DNA from: Phocoena phocoena
Taxonomy: Eukaryota; Chordata; Mammalia; Artiodactyla; Phocoenidae
Length of the DNA: 64,000 nucleotides
Reading direction: 5' to 3'
Assembly (NCBI RefSeq): GCF_963924675.1
Contig: NC_089221.1
Span: 7,437,851-7,501,850 of the forward strand
Shown here: one piece after another, positions 33,596 through 46,425 of the stretch
Layout: every line of letters starts with the position of its first letter
Position numbering within the stretch: position 1 is the stretch's first letter
Position numbers and translations under genes: made by a program
Notes under the pieces: generated by a model
The model's database searches: none
What the model was told of the DNA's origin: nothing
What the model saw: the letters and a program-made list of their open reading frames with translations, nothing else

Positions 33596-33783
33596 TGGGC
33601 TTCCCTGGTGGCACAGTGGTTGAGAGTCCGCCTGCCGATGTAGGGGACACGAGTTCGTGCCCCGGTCCGGGAAGATCCCACATGCCGCGAAGTGGCTGGG
33701 CCTGTGGGCCATGGCCGCTGAGCCTGCGCGTCTGGAGCCTGTGCTCCGCAACGGGAGAGGCCACAACAGTGAGAGGCCTGCGT

Positions 33784-33811
<28 letters not shown>
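33596..33811 (+). mobile_element. CHR-type SINE with long poly-A
   Basis: Starts TGGGCTTCCCTGGTGGCACA and ends in about 30 uninterrupted A. A 14-bp perfect duplication AAAAATCATTCTGG lies at 33582-33595 and 33812-33825. The long pure tail makes it one of the youngest copies here. Confidence 0.96.
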
Positions 33812-33820
<9 letters not shown>

Positions 33821-33829
33821 TCTGGCATT

Positions 33830-34119
33830 ATTAAATGCCAGAAGCTATTTAATATTAGAGACTGGTGAGGTTAGATCTTGACCGTATAGTTCAAAATGCT
33901 GATTTAGACTGAAAGGCATCCAGGCCAATATAATTAAATTCAATTTATTAAAGTAGGATTCTTTATTATAAATATTCATATTTAACATATTCCATAGAAT
34001 TTTTAACTTAAATTAGGTAATATTCAACCATAAATCATTTTAGAGGTCAACCTTTTCTTTTTGTATTTTGAACTGGAATGGAGGGAGTGACCCTGGGAGG
34101 TGACTGTTTTGTATAATAC
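33830..34119. other. No gene seen
   Basis: AT-rich sequence between the CHR SINE and the inverted L1. Confidence 0.5.
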
Positions 34120-34726
34120 ATAGCTTTGTTGAGGTATAATTGATATACAAGAAACTGCACATATTTAAAGTATACAAGTCAGTTAACCCCAATATATACA
34201 CCTGCAAAACCAACCACAATCAAAGCAATAACATATTCATCACCTCCAAATTTCCTCCTGTTCCTTTGTGTTTGTTTTTTGTTGTTTGTTTCATTTTTCA
34301 TTGTGGTAAGAACATTTAACATGAGATCTACTCTCAAAATTTTAAGGGCACAATACGGTATTGTTGACTACAGGCACAATGTTGCACATCAGATCTCTAC
34401 TCTATTCATCTTACACAATAGAAATGTTATACCCATAAATAGCAACTCCCCATCTCCCCCTACCCCCAACCCCTGGCAACCACCATTCTACTCTCTGCTC
34501 CTATAAGTTTCACTTCTGTAGGTACCTTATGTAAGTGAAATCATACAGTATTTGTCTTTCTGTGTCTGGCTTACTTCACTGAGCATAATGTCCTCCAGTT
34601 TTATCCATGTTGTGGTATATGGTGAGATTTCCTTTTTTAAAGGCTGAATAACATTTCATGGTATGTATGTACCATATTTTCTTTATCCATTAATCCATAA
34701 ATAAACATTTAGGTTGATATCTTGGA
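34120..34726 (-). mobile_element. LINE-1 3' half, antisense (inverted L1, part 1)
   Basis: The plus strand is complement of L1 3' UTR (GTTGAGGTATAATTGATATA) and ORF2 end (GCTGAATAACATTTCATGGT), finishing at the complement of CCAAGATATCAACCTAAATG. In L1 order this is exactly where the next segment (34727-35342, opposite strand) stops, so the two are one element with an inverted 5' part. Confidence 0.85.
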
Positions 34727-35342
34727 TATGACACCAAAGACAAGGGCAACAAAAACAAAACTAGACAAGTGGGACTACACTAAACTAAAAAGCTTCTGCA
34801 CAGCAAAGGAAACAACAGAATAAAAAGGCATCCTACAGAATGGGAGAAAATACTTGCAAAACATGTATCTGCTAATAAGCTAATATCCAAAATATATAAG
34901 AAACTCCTACAACTCAATAGCAAAAAACCACCAACTAATCCAATCAAAATAGGCAAAGAATTTGAATAGACATTTCTCCAAAGAAGACATACAAATGGCC
35001 AACAGGTATATGAAAAGGTACTCACTATCACTAATCATCAGGGAAATGCAAATCAAAACTACAATGAGATAGCACTTCACATCTGTCAGAATGGCTATTA
35101 TAGAAAAAAAAAAAATACTGGTGAAGATGTGGAGAAATTGTGCATTGTTGGTGTGAATGTATTGATAAAATGGTGCAGCCACTATGGAAAACAGTATAGA
35201 GGTCTCTCAAGAAATTGAAAATAGAACAACCATACGATCCAGCAATCCCACTTTTAGGTACATATCTAGAATAATTGAAATCGGGATTGAAAAGATCTCT
35301 GAACTCCCATGTCAATTGCAGCACTGCTCACAATAGTCAAGA
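34727..35342 (+). mobile_element. LINE-1 ORF2 segment, sense (inverted L1, part 2)
   Basis: Sense ORF2 from GACACCAAAGACAAGGGCAA through GCAAAGGAAACAACAGAATA, AATCATCAGGGAAATGCAAA and CCAGCAATCCCACTTTTAGG to CTCACAATAGTCAAGAC. It lies just upstream, in L1 order, of the antisense half at 34120-34726. Stops and frameshifts leave no coding capacity. Confidence 0.88.
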
Positions 35343-38300
35343 CTCTGGGAGATCTTGCTGCCACATTAACTTAACACATCCAAACATGAACTCACAAGTT
35401 CTTGAGCAGACCAGTTCCCAGACCAACCATCTGTTGACCATCAATTTTCTACCTGAACATCTCTCAGGTTCTTTCTCTCTCTCTCTCCACCCATTCTCCT
35501 GGCTATCCATTTGGGATCCTGTTGGAAGAGGTGTGGACACAACCCAGTAGAAAGCAGCCCCCAACAGAGCTAGTCAGCAGTCGACTGGGGGAAATGATGG
35601 TCAGGATTCCTGGGGTTGCAAAAAAGCTTGCTAGAGGGTGAGCACCATCGTGGGTACCCCAGGCATACCTTTGGTAGCCTTGAAGCAAGCAAGTAGGAAG
35701 CCCACTGGTATAAATATTTTTAAAGTCCTTTCTCATGCAGTGTCCCTCCAGCTTCCCATCTCCTGACATAGTTTAACATCTTAGTTGGAAAAGGAGAACT
35801 ACTTAATGTTGCTTGTTATTTTATCATGGAGCAAGATGAGGGTGTATTTGGAGACGAGGGGCAATAAATTGATAAGTGACCCAGCTGCTTTCCTGGCATT
35901 GTCTTTGGTGTGTTTTATTGGCTCATACATTTTTATTTTGTGTTTTCTGTCTTCCAGAGTACTTAAATCTGACCAATGGAGGCCCATCTCAGCACTAGAA
36001 GACTGAGGACTGGTTCACACAAAAGGCATTCACAACATGGCAAATGAACTGATAATTCAGTAAAGAAAGTAGGACGTGGCTTGCATCTGTGGATGAGAAG
36101 AGCTTAGTCATCGTGATTCATTTGTTCAACAATACTGGAGTGTTTAGAAGTGTCACTGTCAGAGAAAATTGTGAGCACCTTAGTTTGTATAAAAGGAATC
36201 ATTCATTTTAATAACAAGGATATAAACATATAAAATCAACATATTTACACATAAGAACTTGGTTATAATCACAATCAATAAATCTTTGTATTGTACTGGG
36301 GAGCTCATTACCAAAGGGTAAATCAATCTCAATCTCTCTCTCTCTCTCTCAGATTATTTTCATAATATGAATAATGTCATAAAGTATTTTTCACAAATTC
36401 AAAATTGTAACACTCTACTTTCATAAAACTAGATGATCATGAAACTGGTTATGCCAAATATATTGAAAATCACCTCTCTGCCCACTTGTGATTGTGGCTG
36501 AACCTGGATCATTCTTCACTGGTAATGCCAGGCCATTATCTTCATAAAGTTACTGTCTCCTGCCTAGGGAGGACAGGATGAGAGATGGCTTTAACTTCAC
36601 CTGACAATCAATGCCAAAGTGTGGAGACAAGCCCACCACATAAGCCAGCAAACCCAAACTCTTATTCAAACAAGAGCCTGGATTGGAATCCGCTGAAAAT
36701 ATCCTGAAGGATCTATGTAATGAATTGGGCTTTTACACTCCTCCCAAGAAAGGTTTCCTCCTAACTGGCATTCAAGGAGTTTTTTGAGACATGTACTGTT
36801 TCACTGTGAAATAAATAATGACCAAAATATAAGTGTGGGGAGATGTAAGGAAGGGGATCTAGAGAGTTGGGGGAGGGTGTCAGTCTTATTGGAATTAGGA
36901 CCAGGACAGTCACTTATTTGGCCATTCAGCAGTTTAATTTGTGCTACGGTTATTTGGGAAAAATGGAAAAATCGTTACCCCAAGAATTGTATTTCTTTTT
37001 AGATATGACTAAGTCTTGATGACAAAAAAATTAAGTTAAATGAATTATTTTGTTTAAAATAGGTAAAATAAGTTATAATATTTTCTTCCAAGAATGATCT
37101 AAAATAACTGTTTATATATTCAGCTTCAGTAAAATGCCACCAGACCTCATATAAATATAGGATATCCAGCACTTAATGATGCATGAAAGATTAAGAATGA
37201 TTACAGACCTTCCTATTAGTTTTATTCACATGGTAGAAGCTCATTAAGTGCTGAATAATTGACAGAACCTGTAGACTGAGACACTGGACTGGAAATCAAA
37301 TTCCACAGGTAATTATTTTTTCCCCTGCATGATTCCTCCACATTGCAATTCCTGAGTTCTGAGGAAGCTCTCAAAAGAGATGTCAGTGTCCTTTGGAGGA
37401 TTATTTACATTTCCAATATAGTGTGAGTTAAAAGGCCCTCAAAGAAAAATGGCATAAAATAACCTGGGCCCCAGGGGACCCCATAGGAGGATGTGACTGG
37501 AGTGAGTTACTTGAAGAATGTAAGGCAAATACCACCCTGTCAATAAAGACAAGCTCTTTCAGAAGATGAGTTGTGGGAGAATGAATCATAAATAGGTTTT
37601 CAGGTGTCAATCAGGAAATAAGCCATTACTTTTTCCCAAGTGAAGCAGTTGGGGACAACAGAGCAGAATATTGCATATCTGGAAGCTGCCATGAGCTCTG
37701 GGTACCATGACAACCAGGACAGCATTGGGAGTAAAAATCATTCCCAAAGTAAATGGATCACAACAGGTTTCCCTTCTGAACTCAGAATACAGAGGCTAGG
37801 AGGTATAAATGGATCATTTATTTCACTGACTTCATGCATGACATTCTGAGAATGTCCAGAGTTCTGGAGACCATCAGGCAGGCCCAGGGCCATGGGTGGG
37901 TGATGGAGAGCTAATTCAAGCAGTCTCTCTTCCCTCCCTTGCTGTGTGAAACCTAGCAGCATCTCATTTTCACCCAGTACAGAATAGCACGGCTCAGAAT
38001 CTTTACCAACTGCCACTGGGAAGCAGACAATAAGGGAATGAAGTGGAGATATTTTGAAATCAAACAACTTCAGATAACTTATATTTTGCATAGAATGTGA
38101 GTTACTTGCTATTATAGAATGATAATTTTGAAATTCTAAAGACCTTCATCACCCATTCATCCTGGGATCTTAGTAACAAGAAGAGCTGGGTGGCAGGACA
38201 CTGGGCGATCCCCTTGAATTAGTTCTTTGATTCTTATTTTTGAGTGGCATTTCTTTTAAGATAATAAAAACAAAAAGCTCAGATCTGGGCTTATGGAAAT

Positions 38301-38479
38301 ACGAGTGGGCCAGAATCAGAATGTACCACGTGAGACATATTGATTGAAAATTTAATGTGCTATTTGCAATCTTCCTTCTATCACAGTTTTCTCTGCATTA
38401 AAGTGGCAATCTGTCTGTTAAAGGCTAAATGAATTAGTTTTTGGTATAGTCAGGATCACTCCACAGCCTATTTTAAAAA
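35343..38479. other. No gene seen; CT microsatellite at 36332-36350
   Basis: Unclassified, AT-rich, with a short (CT)n. Small open frames (for example 37738-38091 minus, 117 codons) have no recognised domain or codon pattern. Confidence 0.45.
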
Positions 38480-39290
38480 ATACTTTTGAACTCCCTTACT
38501 CCAGACTCTCTCAAGTTATGGCTACAATTCTGTACCCAGTTCTGATGTGTGGGATTTTCCCACACACCAAGCAATTCTTCTCACCAGCTGGATGGCCTAG
38601 GGTTCAACTCAGTTCTGATGCTACCTACCTGAAGACAGCATCAGATTCCACAGGTTAAAGGTTCAGTCCTACAAGACTGGTGACGTGGTGTCCACGTCAG
38701 ACACCAATCAAAAGGCCAGGTTGTTATCTGGGCTTCTGACCAATTTGCTATGGTTTGGAGGTTCCCACAACTGCATCCTTGGTTCAGTTAACATGCTAGA
38801 GCAACTCACAGAACTCGGAGAAATATTTTACTTACTAGACTATCAGTTTATTATAAAAGGATATACCTCAGGAACAGGCAGATGGAAGAGACACATAGGG
38901 CAATGTATGAGGGAAAAGTGCAAAGCTTCCATGCTCTCTCCAAGTGTACCATTCTATCAGAATATCCACATGTTCACCAACCTGGAAGTTGTCTGAACCC
39001 CATCCTTTTGTGTTTTTATGGAGGCGTCTTCACATAGGCATGGTTGATTAAATCTCCAACTTCTTTTCTCTCCCTGGAGGTCAAGGGGGTGGGGCTGAAA
39101 GTTCCCCTGGTAACCAGCCCCATCCTTAGGTGCTTGTCAAAATTCACCTCATCGACATAAACTCAAGTGTGGTTGAAAGGTATTTGTTATAATTATAAAT
39201 TCCAAGGGTTTAGGAGCTCTGTGCCAGGAATGGGGACCAAGACAAAATACATATTTCTAATTATAAATCACAATATTTTAGTGACTCATA
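38480..39290. repeat. Old LTR-like repeat, family not identified
   Basis: The run containing GGAGCTCTGTGCCAGGAATG, GACCAAGACAAAATACATAT and TTATAAATCACAATATTTTA, preceded by TAGAGCAACTCACAGAACTC, is wording I associate with ancient mammalian LTRs. Borders, strand and family are uncertain. The 103-codon frame at 38685-38996 lies inside it and is probably chance. Confidence 0.5.
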
Positions 39291-39954
39291 TGTTCCCGTG
39301 GGCCCAAGGCATCTTCTCATATACAAGAATTCTGTGAAATCTTTATCATGTTGCGTTTTTATCTCATTGAGAGTCCTGATTTTTTCTGTATTTTAAGAAA
39401 ACCTTTTCTTTTAAATTTATAATCTGTGTTGAAGGATCTTCAACACATGTTATTCAACATGAAATAACAGAGATATATAGCTATGGAATTCAGTTAATGA
39501 AAGGTTAATGCAGACTGCTCTGGTTCCAAAGACAGACCTGAAAACAACTGGAGGGATTTGCAGGAAGGTCAGTTTCTGGAAATTCTGAGCTCATCAGAAT
39601 TGAATTGGTTAGTTTTTGAGGAAGTGTATCCCCAGCTTTTTAGCAGAGTCTGCACAGTTATGTGAAGAGATGGGATCTGTGCCTCTGGTGATATTGGTTA
39701 AATGAGCTCCAAGTGGCCTCATTATATTCCTTTACTCTGTGGCTGGAGGACCTGGCTGTCGAGAATGTGGAAACCACAAAGGCTCAGCGCTCAGACCAAT
39801 GTGTTCTGCATATTCCATATTAAAGCACTTGCAGACACTGAAAGCACTACTAAGAATGCTAGCAAAGTGCCTGCTTTCCTATCCTATCACCTTATCATCG
39901 CGAATCATCTTTGTGTTACCGAGTCCACTCCCTCTGCTAGCCGCAGGACAGGCC

Positions 39955-40400
39955 ACTGAATCGGAGAGGAGGTGTTGAAGCAGGGAGTACGACTTTATTC
40001 GGAAAGCTGGCAGACTAGGGTCCCCCCAAAAACCATCTAATCGGGGTCTGGATGCCAGTTTCTTTTATAGAATCAGAGAGGGAGACGCAGTGAGGAAGTA
40101 AAGTAAAAGGGCCACCAGTCTTTCACAACATCACCTGGAATGACCAGCATCGGCGAGGGTATGTGTTAGTTTCTTCTTTTCTGCAGCCATCACAGGTGGG
40201 CAGGGTCAGGTTGTCCCCCAGTGAGCTGAACTGCAGAGGGGCAGGGTTCCCTGAGGCAGGCCGTTATGTATGAGTATAATAACAAAAGCAACGGAAAAGC
40301 AAAGGTTAAAGTCAAAGAAACACATCCAACATGGAGTCTGATTTAGCTCTTCCCTGTTACTTTTGTTTCCTTTTTTCTTCTGAATAAATAACGGGAAACA
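39955..40400 (-). repeat. LTR-like element, antisense
   Basis: On the minus strand the element would begin TGTTTCCCGTTATTTATTCA and carry an AATAAAGTC polyadenylation context (complement of GACTTTATTCGG, 39991-40002) near its end, the layout of a retroviral LTR. No clean target duplication was found and no internal region adjoins, so a decayed solo LTR is the best reading. Confidence 0.5.
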
Positions 40401-40984
40401 TTCATGTTGAGAGGAAGACCATTCATCAATAAAATATGTCATACGCCATTTATCTGGGATTCACCTTTAAGGATTATCCCAGTATAAATTTCATGGTGGT
40501 TACACAACACTCTGCATTTGTCAAAACTCAGAAATATACCCCCAAAAGAGTAAATTTTACTGTAGATTAATTAAAACATAAGTTTTTTAAAGCTGACTTC
40601 TAAGATTTCTTCCAGATCTAACAGTCTTTATTTAAAGGAAGATGTTCACTTCCCAGAAATGTTTTCCAACATTTCAGCAGAGACTGCCTTTGAAGGTTTG
40701 CCTTAGTAGGGTCCTGACTTATACCGGAGATCTAATTAATATTGAGAGAGGGCTACACCATATTTTTCTTGGGCTGAAAAGAGTTTCAAATTACTAGTAG
40801 CCATGAAGTTGGCTTTCGAAGGAATGGAGTCACTGATGGAGTTGAAATAGCTTCCATTGGAGTTTGCAGAAACGCAGCATGTTTATTTGATGCAAAGTAA
40901 CACCTGGTGGTGTTTTGTACTTCCATAAATGACTGAAAAAAAAATTTCTAAATATACTGACATTAACAATCTTGGGGGACTGTA

Positions 40985-41165
40985 CAAAATGTTTCAAGTG
41001 GATTGTTACACTTAACCCTCACAACAAATTTGCAACCTTGATGCTGTATGTTATTTTCATCTTTTGCAGAGGAATAAAATTAATTCACTCTTGTATGCTC
41101 ATTCAACTATAACAGACACGGCTGAGATTTGAACCCAGGTCTGGCTGTCTCAGAAGCTCACCTTG
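40985..41165 (-). repeat. MIR-like SINE, antisense, diverged
   Basis: TTATTTTCATCTTTTGCAGA and GAGATTTGAACCCAGGTCTG in the MIR antisense order. Confidence 0.65.
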
Positions 41166-41369
41166 TCAATGACATACAGTAGGTCACATACATCTCAGTT
41201 TCTCTGAGCTCTATTTAAATTGATTTTGAAGCTCTCTCAGAGGCTGGATAAACTTTGTAGCCTTCTTAGAAAGCAATAGGAACCCACCCCTCTGTTAAGC
41301 ATAAAATCCTACAAATAGGGTGTGGAAATGCTGCTTTCTATGACTTAAATAATCACTTTATTTGACTTA

Positions 41370-41508
41370 TTTTTTTTTAATCTTCTTTTAAGTTTTTAAA
41401 AGTTTTGGGCCACACTGTGTGGCACGTGGGATCTTAGTTACCCGACCAGGGATAGAACTCGTGCCCCCTGCAAAGGAAGCATGGACTCTTAACCAGGGGA
41501 AGTCCCTG
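41370..41508 (-). mobile_element. Old cetartiodactyl tRNA-derived SINE
   Basis: Plus strand reads GGGCCACACTGTGTGGCACG, then GGATCTTAGTTACCCGACCA and CTCTTAACCAGGGGAAGTCC: a diverged minus-strand SINE of the older group related to ruminant tRNA SINEs. Confidence 0.82.
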
Positions 41509-41758
41509 ACTTAAATTTTAAATCAACATTTAAATCCACCATTGTTGCTTCCCATTTGAAATAAGAAAACAAAGCACTCTTTGGGATTGTGAACATTCTC
41601 AGCCAATGTGCCTGCCTATGAGGTTTAACAAACTCTTTGTGATTCTCCTGAAGTGAGACGTGCCCTGTGGACGCCTTCAGGTTTCAGGGCCGGGATCTGA
41701 CGACATCATCCAGTGGCTGTCCTTAGTTTTCCTGGAGGGACAATATGTGGCTTGGGGG

Positions 41759-41775
41759 CCAGCAGGGGGCGGCGC
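41759..41775 (+). promoter_or_regulatory. Candidate CTCF-binding site
   Basis: CCAGCAGGGGGCGGCGC fits the well-known CTCF core (CCASYAGRGGGCRS type) at essentially every informative position, in a G/C-rich pocket of otherwise AT-rich DNA. CTCF sites anchor chromatin loops; orientation here is forward. Occupancy cannot be judged from sequence. Confidence 0.65.
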
Positions 41776-41779
41776 ATTA

Positions 41780-43235
41780 AGATGTTCAGCCATATGTTTG
41801 CTTCTGCACGTTACATTGAACCAGAAGTCACTCTCCTCTGTGTCTATCATGTTAAGTTGTCTTTGACAGATCATTTTTTTTGTCTTTGTTATTTTTTCTG
41901 TCTTTGACAGATTATTTCTTCCAAATTATTTCTGGAAAAGTTCAGTGGCTTGTGAACTTCATGCTTTTTTTCTGATCTATAGGCAAAGAAGTTCTGTTTG
42001 TGATTCAGCGATCGGGGGTGGGGAGAGGAGGGGATCCTTCTTTGCCTGTGAAGCCTCCAGGTGATCATCCTGTACAACGACGGGAATTGAAATTACTGAC
42101 CTCGATAATTTAGTCTATGTTGCTGTTTAATCACTTTCATACTATTGCTTTAGGGAGGTTCCAAAGTCCTTTCCATGTGTTTTCTACAGATTCCTTTCCC
42201 ACAACCATATTCTGTTCCCCCTATAAAATTACCAGTACTTGGGAAATATTCAATACAAGTAAAGCTTCTGTATTTTCCATTACTACCACTTTGTTTTCTG
42301 ATATAACAATCTGGTTTATGAAGCAATAGAAAGGACCTATGTTCACTTAAGAAAAGAGAATAATAAAGTCACCCCAATCCATTCAGTTTCTTAGTGTCAA
42401 GGTTTAGGTGAAAGGGAGATAAGTCTATGATAATGGCTTTAAGATATTTCTCTTCTTCCACAAAGCTATGTTCACGTATCTATGGACCTTGCTCAGCAAC
42501 TGCCTGGAGAACAGGAGCCACTCCATAAAACATGCTGCACTGTGTGTGTGAGGGAGGTTTTTCCTTTTGCCTAATTTGGAAATGCTGCATGCTGCAGTGG
42601 TTCCGTACAGAACATTAAAATCACAGGGTTGTGAAGCGTGAGTTCCTCTCACTAATTTATCATTTATTTGCACTTGGATCATTCTCTGACACTGAACATC
42701 TGGTCAGGAGCTGACTGGGCCCAACACATCCCCCCAGAGCTTCTCCAGCGGGAGAGCAGCAGGCCGGCCTCAAGACCAGTCCAAACGAAGCTCTGTGCAT
42801 TTCCTTTTAGTAGCAGGTGCTGCCTGAGCTACCTACCATAAGCCTGACAACTTAGAGAAGGAGAGAAAAAATACAAAGTGATAATGCCACAAAAAAATAA
42901 CCGCTGGCTCAGTCTCTTAAGACTTGTGATTTCACAACTTCTGCTGAGAACATGAATGGGGAATTCATTAGCCATTGTTGTGACTGATACTGAAGCCCAT
43001 AATTTTTCTTTTTATGGGACTGATGTGTTATCTAGGCTAGTTTGCAAAAGTTTTATAATAAGAGGTTTCACACCAGCATGAAAAATAAATCACATGTGAT
43101 GAAAACCTATTAAAAACATTCAAATAATCAGTCTGCAAACTGCCACTCCCAGTCACTGAAGGTCATCAAAAGATAACCAAACAAAGGAATCCATTGAGAG
43201 CTTCAGATCAAATTCCATATTAAAAAAGAAAGAAC
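41780..43235. other. No gene seen
   Basis: Unclassified sequence with only short, domain-free open frames. Confidence 0.45.
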
Positions 43236-43433
43236 GAGCTTCCCTGGTGGCGCAGTGGTTGAGAGTCCGCCTGTCGATGCAGGGGGACATGGGTTCGTGG
43301 CCCGGTCCGGGAAGATTCCACATGCCGCGGAGCGGCTGGGCCCGTGAGCCATGGCCACTGAGCCTGCGCGTCCGGAGCCTGTGCTCCGCAACGGGAGATG
43401 TCACAACAGTGAGGGCCCCCCACCCAAAAAAAA
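43236..43433 (+). mobile_element. CHR-type SINE
   Basis: GAGCTTCCCTGGTGGCGCAG start, CHR body, short A-rich end. The flanking duplication is unclear. The minus-strand 144-codon frame across it joins SINE to L2 sequence and is not a gene. Confidence 0.9.
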
Positions 43434-43960
43434 ATGCAAGTCTGATCCTATCAATTTTCTGCTTAAAATCTTCTAATGAATTCTTATCAGATTTAGGGTA
43501 AACGTCAAACGCTGGCTCATCAAGGATCTGTATGTCTGGTTCTGCCATTTCTCCATCCTCCAGCCTCACCACTCTCCCCTCTCCCACTGCAATCTGACGT
43601 AAGAGCCTTCTTTTTGTTCCCCAGCCACCTCAAAGAGCCCATCTGTAGGACCTTGGGAATAACTATCATCCCTGCTTGATCTCTACATAGCTGGCTTCTT
43701 CCTGTCACTCAAATCACAGCTTAAATGTCACTCTTTAGAAAAATGTTGTCTGCCCCACCTCCATCACATAACGCTATCGAAACTCTCATTATTACTCTCC
43801 TTACTGGCATTGTTCTTGTTAATTTGTTTGTTGTTTATAGGCTGCCTCTCCCAAATGTAATTAAGGTACATGAAAACGGGCTCTGTTCTCTTTGATCAAG
43901 TCAGACTGTGCCTGACACCTAGAAACTCAAATACTATTTAAACAAATTAATTGTTATTTC
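43434..43960 (+). repeat. L2 LINE 3' region
   Basis: TCTGATCCTATCAATTTTCT, GCTTAAAATCTTCTAATGAA, CCATCCTCCAGCCTCACCAC and, at the end, GTGCCTGACACCTAGAAACT follow the L2 ORF2/3' end in order. Ancient mammalian LINE, inactive. Confidence 0.8.
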
Positions 43961-46291
43961 CCCAATACCTCACAACTGCACTTGGCACGTTCAGTGAAGG
44001 TTTTGAAGGGTTTTTTTTTTTTTTTTTACTAAATGAATCCTGGATAAAAGAGCCCAAAAGACACTCAAGAGTCATCCAAGTGTCTCATTTCACTTCACTG
44101 TATCACTTAAGTAGGCAGTAACATGTAATTTTCATAACCTTTGAATCAAAATACCTCTGTGACAGCTGGCAGCCGAGTACTCTGATATGCCTAATATTCA
44201 CCTTCCGTTTTGGACATAGAAGCCTTATCTCAGGATTTTCAACCCGATTTGTCATGTATTGTTAAAAAGTGTCACTAAGTGTTATCATCCCCCATGAATC
44301 ACAACCATGTGTCCTGTTTGCCTGAGGATGGAGATTAATGCACCTGTCTCATCAAAAGAAGATTAGACTCCTCTTTAACTGGGTAGGGGGGCATTTCCTT
44401 CTCTACTGGGAAACATTTCACTCTCAGATGCAGGGGTCTGATTAGAAAAATAGGAGCGTATTTGCAGATAGGCTGCAATAACCATTTATTATAGAATAAA
44501 TAAGTAAATTAAGTAGATATTCCTTTACTTCCCCATAGAAAGCAAAAAGCTAGTTCAGTCTGAATAACGAACACAATCAGGTCTCACTAAAACAGCCATT
44601 TATCAAATTGACTCTGTTGCACTCATGGGGATGAGGGAGGAGAAGAGGAAAATGAAGGTATTGAAAACATCATCACCCAACTGGGGTCTGAGCCCGAGAG
44701 AGTACAACAAGGTGGTCAGCAGTCTCAGGGTAAACACGGCTTATTATACTTCAGCACTGATTTATCTCAAAATTTTGGAGAAAATGTTAGGCAATTAAAC
44801 TTACAAGTTAAGATCATAATTTTTTTAATTAAAATAACACATTCTTAGGAATGCTAAGAAGAAGAATGCATGTTCACAAGAATTTACGTGATACAAGATG
44901 AAACTGTAAAGGGAGACCCCTTAGGCTTAAGGACTGTTTAGGTTATATAATCAGGGCCTCTGGGGAGTTCCCACTGCCATTCACTTCCCACTGCTATTAG
45001 AGATTTCAGCAGAAAAATTCAAGAAGCCCAATGATGAACAAGACCACCTTCCTACTGCCTTTGCCCTAAATCCCAACAGACACATCCACCTTCCAGCTGT
45101 GCTTTCTTTCCTTTCTTGGCAAACCCTAACTGGTTCCTCCATGACCTGCTCATGGGCATTCCCTCAAGGAGATTTTACCGTAAGGAATCCACGTAAGGTA
45201 CCCGCCTCACATTCCACAAGCTGCCTAGACTTGCCCATTCCACTGGCCTTCACGATCTGCTCCACCACCAGAATGGAAGCTCCATCACTCTAGCAGCCAA
45301 GCTTCACCTCTGCATTCCTGACTTCTGGTACCATCAGGCCTCGATAAATACCTGAAGATTTCATGGACTTACTTTTCTTCTTAGATAATTGTGCTGGACC
45401 CGATGATAGAATAGTGGACAAGAAAGTCATATGAGCAAAAAGAAGCATAAAGAGGATAGGAAGTGAGGGGTATAACGATGTGAGATGATACTGGAGAGGT
45501 AAGGAAAATCAGACCATGCAGAGCCTGGAAGGTCAAGCCAAGGGATTTGGACTCAGAAGAGGTGCAATAAGAAGCCTTGAGAGTTTTCATGGAGGGCACT
45601 CATAAATTAGCAAGTTATTGCAATTTGCATATGATGGCTGAAGGACATTTTGCAAAGTACTTTTAAATCTTAAATTCATATAGTCTAACATAATCTTAAA
45701 TGTGTAGAGTTTATATGCAATTAAATGGATGCAGAATGCCAGAATAGAAAGTGGTTTCATTTATTTTAAATATTTAATATGATTTAATTAAATTTTCTTT
45801 AAATTTAAGTAAAATTTTAGCATCAATAAAAAATTTGACATAAAATATTGTATTCGATAATTATGTTTATATTCTCTTCTAACACTGTTATCTTTTCCAG
45901 CCACACCCCTTACCGTAATTCCCCTTGCTTCCTCTGGGCTTCACCCAGACTGAAATTGCTTCAATTCTCTAAATATATTGCACTTTCTTTAGAAACAGGG
46001 TTTTGAAACTGACTGGATTCCCTTTTTGTCCTTTCATCTGATCCCCCACTGAGACCACTATAATGCTTGTGTCCAGGGGGTTTTGGTAAGATTGAGGCAG
46101 CAAGTGGGAAGGAAACTATGAGATGAATGTTAATCCAATATAAAAATCAATTTATCCCTGGACTCAAAAATTATACTTCTAGTTACCTAGTAGAAAAAAG
46201 TACTCAGAGTTGCTCCAAAATTATTTCACTGCAACATATTCCATCACAGCAAAAATTAAAAACCATCTATATGTCTCTCCCTAGAGAACAA
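43961..46291. other. No gene seen
   Basis: AT-rich, unclassified. T17 run at 44011-44027. Confidence 0.45.
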
Positions 46292-46425
46292 ATGTATGGA
46301 TACCAAGGGGGAAGAGAGGGGTGGGAGGAATTAGGAGATTGGGATTGACATATATACACTAATATGTATAAAATAGATAACTAATAAGAACCTGCTGTAT
46401 AAAAAAAATATAAAATTCAAAAAAA
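46292..46425 (+). mobile_element. LINE-1 3' end, strongly 5'-truncated
   Basis: AATGTATGGATACCAAGGGG, GATTGGGATTGACATATATA and AATAAGAACCTGCTGTATAA, ending A-rich. Same L1 3' terminus as at 9767, and similarly short. Confidence 0.82.

Noticed and set aside
43153..43587. 144-codon minus-strand open frame
   Set aside because: It joins a CHR SINE to L2 sequence; not a host gene.
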